From Mycobacterium sp. 1245111.1 (GTDB taxonomy: Bacteria; Actinomycetota; Actinomycetes; Mycobacteriales; Mycobacteriaceae), in NCBI RefSeq assembly GCF_001673405.1, contig NZ_LZLV01000132.1:1-58889 (forward strand): a DNA stretch of 58,889 nt, read 5' to 3'. The translations under genes and the position numbers were made by a program. This document shows, one piece after another, positions 1 through 6,951 of this stretch (positions within the stretch are counted from its first letter, which is position 1; each line of letters opens with the position of its first letter). Under the pieces are notes generated by a model. That model searched no databases, had not been told where the DNA came from, and was given only the letters and a program-made list of their open reading frames with translations.

Positions 1-413
1 ATTACGCTCACCAACGGAGACCAGCCGCCGGCTGAGTCCTCAAATCAGAAAGTCTCCGAACTCACCGGGGCGATTCAAATGCGCAAGCATTGACAAGCAT
101 CGACTCCAACAACGTCGACCAGAATTTCCGTCAAGTGCTCGACGGCGCGACCGGCGAATTCAAAGACATGTACACCCAGTCAAGCGTCCAACTCCGCCAA
201 CTGTTGATCGAGAACAAGGCCACCGCACACGGCGCGGTGGTGGACTCCGCCATTCAGTCCGAATCGCCCCACACTGTAGTTGTGCTGTTGTTCATCGATC
301 AGACCGTCACAAATACCCAGTTGCCGGATCCGCGGATGGATCGCAGCCGAATCAAGATGACGATGCAAAAGGTCGACGGCCGTTGGCTCGCAAGTAAAGT
401 CCAACTGCTGTGA
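1..413 (+). pseudogene. Mce-associated membrane protein, 3' part, frameshifted and cut by the window edge
   Basis: The C-terminal half (from a TTG at 90, or from position 36 as an open frame) reads like the extracytoplasmic domain of actinobacterial Mce-associated proteins, with the family-like stretches TSIDSNNVDQNF, ATGEFKDMY and DRSRIKMTM. Bases 1-90 are open in another frame (ending QKVSELTGAIQMRKH then TGA at 91-93). Adding one base near 87-88 would join the frames as ...MRKALTSID..., which fits the family better than either frame alone. The N-terminal membrane segment lies outside the window. I read this as one gene with a one-base deletion, either a real pseudogene or a sequence error. 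A short functional protein starting at 90 is less likely because it would lack the membrane anchor. The stop overlaps the next start by 3 nt. Confidence 0.6.
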
Positions 414-1177
414 CGACCCGGCTAATGGCGACGCTCGCGCTAATTCTCGCCACCGCGGTTTCCAACGCCGGCACTGCGCAGGCCTCGGCGCCTTCATTCT
501 GCGGCGAGCTCGGCGGCGAGTGGGACGGTCTGTACTGCCATACCGCCGTGACTTCCGAGCGAAATGCCACCCGCGACATCAAAGTCGCAGTGCCAGGTGA
601 GTTGATCGACAACCCGACAACTAGCGCAGTGATACGGGACTACCTGCGCACGCTGTTCAGCAACTGGCGAAATGCCAACTTGCACATGGCAGCCGACAGT
701 TACGCTGAAGAGACCTACGAGATCTTCCGACACGGCGGTCTGCTCAGCGCGGTTTTTCACGAGGACTATCACGCCGACGGGCCGAAACCCAACAACGCCT
801 ATCGCACCTTCACCTTCGACCTGGCAAGCGGGAAGCGGCTACGACTTGCCGACCTGACCACCGCAGACCCACTCACCGTCATTCCCCCGCTCGCGCAACC
901 ATTTATCCAAAGCGCACTCGACGCCGCTCCCCCGGCCCACGATCCCGGTACCTACCCCTTCCTCGTCGACCGATGGCAGCCCGACAAGGTGTACTCCGGC
1001 GCATACAAGGCGTGGGCTCTCACACCGGACGAATTGATCCTTTACATGCCGGATTATCCAGTCGGTCACGACGAGCCCATCGACTTCACACCAGGCAGCC
1101 TCGTGTGGTTTATGGACGGCGGGGCTGTCCAGGCCCACATACCGCTCGCTGCTCTGGCGTCAGTCATGCGGGTCTAA
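410..1177 (+). CDS. Secreted DUF3298 protein (MPT64/RsiV-like family)
   Basis: 255 aa. Residues 1-26 form a signal peptide (hydrophobic LMATLALILATAVSNAG followed by TAQASA). The mature part resembles the mycobacterial MPT64/Rv3036c type with a DUF3298 domain. It has the paired cysteines near the N-terminus (FCGEL and GLYC), a central stretch around NAYRTFTFDLASGKRLRLADL, and a C-terminal part ending in FTPGSLVWFMDGG and IPLAAL. Start GTG 410 overlaps the stop of the preceding Mce-associated reading frame, suggesting translational coupling. The function of the family is not settled; members are exported antigens. The secreted DUF3298 identity is fairly sure; the cellular role is not known. 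Confidence 0.75.
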   Translation: MTTRLMATLALILATAVSNAGTAQASAPSFCGELGGEWDGLYCHTAVTSERNATRDIKVAVPGELIDNPTTSAVIRDYLRTLFSNWRNANLHMAADSYAEETYEIFRHGGLLSAVFHEDYHADGPKPNNAYRTFTFDLASGKRLRLADLTTADPLTVIPPLAQPFIQSALDAAPPAHDPGTYPFLVDRWQPDKVYSGAYKAWALTPDELILYMPDYPVGHDEPIDFTPGSLVWFMDGGAVQAHIPLAALASVMRV

Positions 1178-1239
1178 CGCAGCCGATGTGGGGACCGGCG
1201 CGGCGAATTGTGGATGGGTCGGGCATCTCCCCGTGAATC

Positions 1240-1863
1240 GTGCGTAGTCGCGGTTGGGCGGGAGCCACGCCGTCCTCGGACGAGGAGGCAATCGCCCGCA
1301 TTCTCGATGCAGTAGACCAAGTGGTCGCCGAACAAGGACCGGCGATACGCCTCGCTGACGTCGCCCGCAAACTTGGGGTCACTCGCCAGACCGTGTATCG
1401 CTACTTCCCCAACGCTGACGCGCTGCTCATCGCCAGCGCGATGCGCGCGGTCGACGGTTTGATTGACCAGGCTGTACAACGCGTCTGCGGACAGAATGAC
1501 CCCGTCATTGCTGTCGTCGAATGCGTGTCATTCGGAATCGAGAATCTTGTCGGCGATCCACAACTTGAAAGCCTGCTGACGCGGGTACCGGAGGGTGAAG
1601 CTGTTATTTCATTAACCGGCGACACAGCCCTTGCGTTCTGCTTGTCGGTATTCGACCGCCTCGATGTCGATTGGACGCTTCACGGTTTCGACAATCACGC
1701 ACTCCGTGAGCTGGCCGAAATGACTTTGAGAACAGTGCGATCCCTCCTGACTGACCCTGGGAAGCCGCCGCGTGACGCAGCCGCGCTGCGCCGGTTCGTT
1801 GCTCGATGGCTCGGTCCCGCGATCCTCCATCCGAGAATGAAGTCGCTATCGATCTACGAATGA
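1240..1863 (+). CDS. TetR/AcrR-family transcriptional regulator
   Basis: 207 aa. The N-terminal helix-turn-helix is clear: ILDAVDQVVAEQG, then IRLADVARKLGVTRQTVYRYFPNADALL at about residues 37-64, with the usual TVYRYF recognition-helix ending. The C-terminal ligand domain is divergent and gives no ligand. The start is GTG 1240. It is followed by about 400 bp without a gene, and its target is not evident; no clear inverted repeat was seen in the 62 bp upstream. The family call is secure; regulatory role and effector are unknown. Confidence 0.85.
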   Translation: MRSRGWAGATPSSDEEAIARILDAVDQVVAEQGPAIRLADVARKLGVTRQTVYRYFPNADALLIASAMRAVDGLIDQAVQRVCGQNDPVIAVVECVSFGIENLVGDPQLESLLTRVPEGEAVISLTGDTALAFCLSVFDRLDVDWTLHGFDNHALRELAEMTLRTVRSLLTDPGKPPRDAAALRRFVARWLGPAILHPRMKSLSIYE

Positions 1864-2262
1864 CGTCCCGGGCCGCGTCGCCTGATGGGTTTGATAGTTG
1901 ACGGTGTGGGCTGCCCGTATCCGTGTATCACCGCACATGTGTGCCCGCCGCAGGCCGGGCCCGCTCATCACGCGCGGCGCGGTCACCGCACGGACTGCTA
2001 GCCGATAAGGCGTGCTTACGTCAACGGTGAACAAGCGCCGCAGTCGCCCCGCAACCGCGCCGTGGCTACTGGTACGGCGTCGATGCGTGCCCGCCGCTAA
2101 TCACTAACTATGTCGGCGTGCTTACCGCATATCGCATTGGATACCGGAGTTGCCAGTCAAGTCTTCAATTCTTCAGAGCTCGATGTGGTCAACCGCATGG
2201 CTGTCCGCTCATGTCGGATGGTGGTGGTACAACTCCCGTGAGCGGCTCAACGAGGGAGAAAG
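1864..2262. other. Intergenic stretch of about 400 bp, left edge of accessory region
   Basis: I see no convincing protein-coding frame, tRNA or strong terminator here. A short direct similarity (GGCGTGCTTAC at 2008-2018 and CGGCGTGCTTACC at 2113-2125) is present but too short to interpret. The right edge carries a good Shine-Dalgarno sequence (GAGGGAG at 2252-2258) for the gene starting at TTG 2263. No integrase or attachment site was found. Confidence 0.5.
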
Positions 2263-4014
2263 TTGTCTACGCCAGAGGAATCCGCCACTCGCGACTTGGT
2301 TTGGTACGCCGCCGCGATCGATCGCGCCGCGACGGCGGAGAGCGTGTACTCGATGGCTCATGCGATACGTGACGAAGTCGGTATTCCACTATTCGGCGAC
2401 CTACCGACTGGCGCGACAATCGAACTCAGGGCCGTCTGTTGGGTCTTTGACTACGCGGTCGAATTCGATGGCAAGAACGCTCGACTCGCGCCGCGCGTGG
2501 AGTCGAGTGACCAGCCCGACCCACCTCCGATCAAGTCAGTCGACAGCAAGGTCCGTCAGGTTTGGCGCGATCTGCTCGACATCGTCGCGACTGCCCCCGC
2601 GCGCGCTCGGATTGCCCACGCACTCTTTCAGTGCGGAGGATCGGCCGGCCCCGCTAACGCGGCGATCGCGGTCGACAACTACATCGCTTCGGCGCAACAT
2701 TGGCGGCGCCAGCACGACTCTGACGAGTACCTCCGTATCGCGGCTCGGATCGCTCGTATTGTCGGTGACTCGGCCGCAACACAACGGGCCCTTGAGTACT
2801 TGCTCGACGGTGCACAGCGCGCCCTTGATGACGAGCCGAGCGACAAGCCTGGCTATGTACTCCGACCCCTTGACTACGCCGTTAACGAGCCTGACTGTCC
2901 GGCCCGGGTCGACGAGCTACTAGAACGTGCAGCCGTGGCGCTTGATAACGTTCGCGACCGCGAACGCGCGCTAACGCTGATATCTCAGCGCTGTACCGAT
3001 AACGAGTGCCGGCGACGGGTCTGGGAGAGGCGCGTAAACAACTTCCTCACCGCAGCCGATAGCGAAACCGGCATCATCAAGATGATCCTTCGGCAAGACG
3101 CCTTGAAGTGCGCCGAGACATCGACTTTCAGCGAGCTCAAAGAACTAGCCGCTGCGGCGCTGCAGTCGACCCGGCACGAAGATCTAGGGCTGATGCACGT
3201 GCACACCAGCGCCGCGATCTACCAGGAGCACTTCGAGCAGGTCCGGGACCAAATGGCGCAGGGGGCTACCTGGCAGGAAGCGCTCATATCATTCGCCCAA
3301 TGCGGTCCGCTCAGTGGTGATTACGATCAGAACTGCGCGACAATCGAGCAGCTCCGAGCAGCAGCACCACTGGTGGCATACTTCCCCGACAAGATCCTGG
3401 GGCCCGACGGCTTGCCGATCTATGAAGCCATCGACCCAGACGATCGCTTCGATGGTGACCTGACGAAATGGGAGGCACAGGTCATCGGTGGCAATCTCGG
3501 GCCGCTCACGGCCGCCCTTCACTCAATTCCCGATCGATTCGGAATTCCTGATCAGGTAGCCCTCGCGGCCTTTCTGAGCCAGTGGCCAACGACGAGTCAA
3601 TACGTCATGCGAGCAATTACCCTTGGACTGCAACGATTTTGGTGCGGCGACTACGAAGGCGTGGTGTATGCCGCGACGCCGTGGATCGAGGCAGCGATAC
3701 GCCAAGTAATTCTCGATGCAAATCAGGGCATCTATACGCTTCAGAGTATCCATAAGCCTGGCCAATACCCAGGACTGGGGGCAATGATCGACCTGCTACC
3801 CGACCGGTTCACATTGAGCCGCAGCCGATATCGATTCCTCAAAGCGACGCTTACCCATCCGCTTGGAATCAACCTTCGCAACCGGCTGTCGCACGGCATT
3901 GAACTCTTTAACAGCTCGCAGGCGGCCGCCCTCGTTCTCCACACTTTGCTCACCGTCACTCTGTTGACCTCGCGAGCCATCTCAGAAGACCTCGAGCGAA
4001 GTGACGATGGTTGA
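2263..4014 (+). CDS. DUF4209-like protein with C-terminal HEPN motif, possible defence RNase
   Basis: 583 aa, mostly helical, no signal peptide or membrane segment. The C-terminal part ends in HPLGINLRNRLSHG. This contains R539-N-R-L-S-H544, an R-x4-H motif of the kind that forms the active site of HEPN ribonucleases, in the N-L-R-N-x-x-x-H-G setting typical of DUF4209 proteins. The N-terminal two-thirds is a repetitive helical region that I do not recognise. The start TTG 2263 is supported by GAGGGAG at 2252-2258. A terminator hairpin follows at 4091-4112. Base composition looks less GC-rich than the core genes. Neighbours on the other strand also look like defence genes. HEPN membership is inferred from the motif; RNase activity and a role against phage are inference. 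Confidence 0.6.
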   Translation: MSTPEESATRDLVWYAAAIDRAATAESVYSMAHAIRDEVGIPLFGDLPTGATIELRAVCWVFDYAVEFDGKNARLAPRVESSDQPDPPPIKSVDSKVRQVWRDLLDIVATAPARARIAHALFQCGGSAGPANAAIAVDNYIASAQHWRRQHDSDEYLRIAARIARIVGDSAATQRALEYLLDGAQRALDDEPSDKPGYVLRPLDYAVNEPDCPARVDELLERAAVALDNVRDRERALTLISQRCTDNECRRRVWERRVNNFLTAADSETGIIKMILRQDALKCAETSTFSELKELAAAALQSTRHEDLGLMHVHTSAAIYQEHFEQVRDQMAQGATWQEALISFAQCGPLSGDYDQNCATIEQLRAAAPLVAYFPDKILGPDGLPIYEAIDPDDRFDGDLTKWEAQVIGGNLGPLTAALHSIPDRFGIPDQVALAAFLSQWPTTSQYVMRAITLGLQRFWCGDYEGVVYAATPWIEAAIRQVILDANQGIYTLQSIHKPGQYPGLGAMIDLLPDRFTLSRSRYRFLKATLTHPLGINLRNRLSHGIELFNSSQAAALVLHTLLTVTLLTSRAISEDLERSDDG

Positions 4015-4090
4015 AAGCCGGCCCGAACGCCTGCTGGGTGCCCAACGTGAATGACAGACTGGCGCAATATGATTCAATGAATGCTGAGGC

Positions 4091-4112
4091 CTCCCCAAGC
4101 ACGGGGAGTTTT
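4091..4112 (+). terminator. Rho-independent terminator after the DUF4209-like gene
   Basis: The six-base arms CTCCCC (4091-4096) and GGGGAG (4103-4108) are perfectly complementary around a six-base loop, followed by TTTT (4109-4112). It lies 77 bp after the stop of the DUF4209-like gene on the same strand. Confidence 0.7.
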
Positions 4113-4302
4113 GGCTTCGCGCGATGAGGCTCCACAACGCGGCGCCCGGGCACGGTCTAGCGGCGAGATCGTAGAAGCTGTCTTGCCCCTTCTGGCCCTA
4201 TCGCGCCACTCCCGAAGCGACGCCTTGCTGCACTCACAGGCCCCCGGCGGGGCTAACCACTTCATGCAATGTGGGCGGGCGAGTTGCATTGCAGCTCACT
4301 GC

Positions 4303-5463
4303 TTATTCGTGTGCCAAATGGTTGCTGGCGAACGCAACAGCTTCGTCGCGGAGATCCTCCAGGACGGCGAGTGTTTGATGTGCGTTGCCACCGCGTTGGG
4401 GCGCTGTGGCCGCCAGGCGCTCCATCCTTTTGTTCACGTCGTCATCGGACAGTCCAGTCAGCCATGCCGTGAGCACCTCGGGGTTCAGAGAACCGTGAGT
4501 CGTGTGGAGGTGCTCGACTAGCTCTCGGCGGCCGTCGGCGGCCGAGAGGCGAAGAGCGTGACTTTTCGCTGCCGTAGTCGATGTGCCAAGTTCGATTGCC
4601 CGTCGGTCGTCAGCGTGTGCGACCGAGATGTCGTAGCGCACAGGGAGCGCGGGTTCCGGGGGCTCTCCACCCGTGACCAGGCGAGGCACTGCCTGGTCAC
4701 GAACCCATGTCGCAATCTCGTCCAGTTCCGTCAGTAGCACAGGCCATTCGTCGGTCCCGGGTCGGTTTATTCCGACGGTCGGGAACAACGTGGCGGGGAC
4801 CTGCGTGCCTAAGGGCGTCTCGGCAATAACGTCGCCGGCGCGTAGAGGGCCTTTCTGGCCACGGGGCAGCTCCTCGATTGACCGCGGCACGTTGGCGTCC
4901 TCGTACATTCCTGCTAGGCCGACAGCCACCACGGCGGGTGTTCGGTGCTTGGCGTGGTTCGTGTGGCTCACCAACCGTGCCAATGGATGTAGCTCTGGAT
5001 TTACGTGGCGATGAAACGGTTGCAGTGCTGCGATCCGTCGGACAAGTTCGCTTCCAGCCTGAAGTGATGGCGACCCGTTCTTGCGCCGCTTCTTTTTCCA
5101 TTCCTCGAAGGCTTCCCACGACTCCGCAGCGGGCATCTCAACTAGCTTGGCAGCTTTCTCATTAACTGGTCCGTCGAGATACTCAACCTCCGCGAACAGC
5201 ACGTGCTCGATGGAGGCACGCATGGTTACGAGTGCATCTGCGACCAACAGAGGGAGTTTGCGAGGTATGGGCGCTACCCCGTCCACCACTGTTCTGCTTA
5301 CCGATCCGTGTCGGACTTCGCGCAGGCGGACGATGCCGCCCTCCTGTGTTTGGTAGGGGTAAAGCAGATTGCTTATCTGCCCGATCAGCTCATCCGCGTG
5401 GGAAAGGGTTGCCGCGACACCGAGGTGTCGATCGGGGAGCCATTCGTACGCAGACCGAGCCAT
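4303..5463 (-). CDS. Hypothetical protein with an R-x4-H (HEPN-like) helix
   Basis: 386 aa, soluble, not assigned to a named family. Residues 71-95 (around LLVADALVTMRASIEHVLFAEV) match a recurring pattern of actinobacterial and phage-linked hypothetical proteins, in which a helix of the form ALxxxRxxxxH sits near the N-terminus. Here R82-A-S-I-E-H87 is an R-x4-H motif. A second conserved-looking stretch is LVSHTNHAKHRTPAVVAVG (about residues 165-183). There is a lysine-rich segment EEWKKKRRKN at about 120. It lies in the accessory patch, convergent with the DUF4209-like gene. The start ATG 5463 is the first in the frame. Function unknown; an RNA-cleaving HEPN role is only a guess from one motif. 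Confidence 0.6.
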   Translation of the reverse strand: MARSAYEWLPDRHLGVAATLSHADELIGQISNLLYPYQTQEGGIVRLREVRHGSVSRTVVDGVAPIPRKLPLLVADALVTMRASIEHVLFAEVEYLDGPVNEKAAKLVEMPAAESWEAFEEWKKKRRKNGSPSLQAGSELVRRIAALQPFHRHVNPELHPLARLVSHTNHAKHRTPAVVAVGLAGMYEDANVPRSIEELPRGQKGPLRAGDVIAETPLGTQVPATLFPTVGINRPGTDEWPVLLTELDEIATWVRDQAVPRLVTGGEPPEPALPVRYDISVAHADDRRAIELGTSTTAAKSHALRLSAADGRRELVEHLHTTHGSLNPEVLTAWLTGLSDDDVNKRMERLAATAPQRGGNAHQTLAVLEDLRDEAVAFASNHLAHE

Positions 5464-5538
5464 TTGACTGATTTTAGTTTCTGCGATGGTTCTAGCTGGC
5501 CAGGACCGCGACAGCTAAAGGCGAATACCCTGCGCATC

Positions 5539-5561
5539 GTGTCATGTCGTGTCGTGTCGTG
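5539..5561. repeat. Short tandem repeat of GTCGT units
   Basis: Three GTCGT-type units follow a degenerate GTCAT unit just upstream of the hypothetical gene that starts at 5463 on the minus strand. It may be a slippage-prone spacer in its promoter region. The array is short and the role is unknown. Confidence 0.5.
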
Positions 5562-5685
5562 AACGGTGCTACTAAGCGACGGGGGCAGCAATCGGATCCT
5601 GATCTGCTGCATGAGTAGGTCAGTATTCAATAAGTCGGGTTTCCGGCGAATGTCGCCGTATTGCCTAACCGCGTGCACTGCATCA

Positions 5686-6834
5686 CTATTCGACCAGTCC
5701 TAGTCCACCGAAAGCTGCACTGTCCCACCGCCGCGCGAGGAGTGCACCACCGCTGGCGACCTCGGCCTGAGGATCTAAATACGCCCGACGTGCGCCAATA
5801 AAGCACAGATCTGTCGGCAAGGAGGCCGTCGCCGGTCGTTCGCTGCTGGTGCAGTCAGTGTCGGTAAGTTGCGCAACAATGTCTCGGATTCGCGGCGCGA
5901 TCATTTCGGTGTCGCGGCAGTCGATCCAGCATAAGAACGCGTACGAAATCCGGTCCGCATGGCAATAGTCGGTTGCGATGACCGACTTGCCGATGCCTGT
6001 ATGTCCAGCGAGCACAACCAGTTTGGGGACTTCGCGGGTGTCATCCGTGGCCAGGTGTTCGACAATCTCGTCCAGGATCGCCATACGGGCGACAGTCGAG
6101 CCGTAGTTGGGGATGCCCGACATCGGGAGTCCCCAATCAAATCCGCCGGCAAGTTGGGCCATCCGCGCGTCAGGCATATGAACTTTGGCGAGAAGATCGA
6201 GTGCGGTTATCCGAGCGGGTTCTAGGCCAGCTGCCGCGTCGAAGATGAAATCGAGCACGAGTCCGACAAGCAGCCGCGCTGTCGTAAGTCCTTGTTTGAG
6301 CCTTCCAATCCTTCGAAAGTGTCGGACCAGCCGGGCGATTGAACTGCGGAGTTCTGCCGGTGTGCGATCATCTACGGCCAGAAACACCTGTCGTGGGTCG
6401 GCACCCCGTGGTGGCTGCGGACCCTCAGCCCACGTGTAGGTCGTCGCCGGACCGTCGGCGTCAGCTATTACGCACTCGCAGGCCAAACCAGGCGATAAAT
6501 GCTTGTTGGTCAATAACGTCGAATTATCGGCTGGATGGACGAGTAATCGGTCCAGAGCGGCTCGTGCGTCGGCCGGTTGCAGCAAGTACTGGTCGGCCTT
6601 GGTGGTGGCCTTGACTTGGAGCTGATGAACCGCGGCATCGTCGAGTTCGACTGCGAAATCGACGATGTCGTCGTCCGCGTCGTTGACGCTTTTGAATAGC
6701 GGTTCGACGACTAAGGTGGTACGCGCAATCAAGTCGGGGTGTTCGCGTAGGTATCTGAGAAAGTACTCCACTGTCGCGAGGTACTGGTACCGAAGGCCGT
6801 AAGCCGCGATGGAACCTCCACCGAGGGTAGTCAT
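5686..6834 (-). CDS. Truncated nuclease/STAND ATPase, Cap4/Avs-like defence gene remnant
   Basis: 382 aa from ATG 6834; a longer frame opens at ATG 6909 without a ribosome binding site. The N-terminus has the shape of a PD-(D/E)xK nuclease of the DUF4297/Cap4 type: GGGSIAAYGLRYQYL, then E44, DDDIVDF with D59, and HQLQVK with K75. A P-loop follows, LVVLAGHTGIGKS, with Walker A at about residues 277-284 and a strand FLCWIDCRD after it, as in STAND ATPases. The frame ends only about 100 residues after Walker A. Most of the ATPase core and the whole C-terminal sensor repeat region are missing, so it is probably a decayed anti-phage sensor. The palindrome at 6884 lies just upstream. The nuclease assignment is by pattern only. 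Confidence 0.6.
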   Translation of the reverse strand: MTTLGGGSIAAYGLRYQYLATVEYFLRYLREHPDLIARTTLVVEPLFKSVNDADDDIVDFAVELDDAAVHQLQVKATTKADQYLLQPADARAALDRLLVHPADNSTLLTNKHLSPGLACECVIADADGPATTYTWAEGPQPPRGADPRQVFLAVDDRTPAELRSSIARLVRHFRRIGRLKQGLTTARLLVGLVLDFIFDAAAGLEPARITALDLLAKVHMPDARMAQLAGGFDWGLPMSGIPNYGSTVARMAILDEIVEHLATDDTREVPKLVVLAGHTGIGKSVIATDYCHADRISYAFLCWIDCRDTEMIAPRIRDIVAQLTDTDCTSSERPATASLPTDLCFIGARRAYLDPQAEVASGGALLARRWDSAAFGGLGLVE

Positions 6835-6883
6835 CGTCTCATCGGAGTGATGGTGGTCCCGTAACTCGCTCGTCTCACTTAGA

Positions 6884-6897
6884 TGTCCAATTGGACA
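6884..6897. promoter_or_regulatory. Perfect 14-bp palindrome TGTCCAATTGGACA, candidate operator
   Basis: It lies 50 bp upstream of the preferred start (6834) of the nuclease/STAND gene. A further half site TTGGACA is at 6922-6928 and GTGGACA at 6902-6908. The arrangement looks like a repressor site controlling this gene, but no regulator gene lies next to it. If the gene really starts at 6909 the palindrome would be coding. Confidence 0.45.
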
Positions 6898-6951
6898 CGC
6901 GGTGGACATTTCATTTAAGAATTGGACACGGGATTTGAGAACCTACTACAA

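Noticed and set aside
2150..2923. Open frame of 257 codons on the plus strand overlapping the DUF4209-like gene
   Set aside because: Low-complexity Ser/Arg composition, and the DUF4209-like frame has the RBS and motif.
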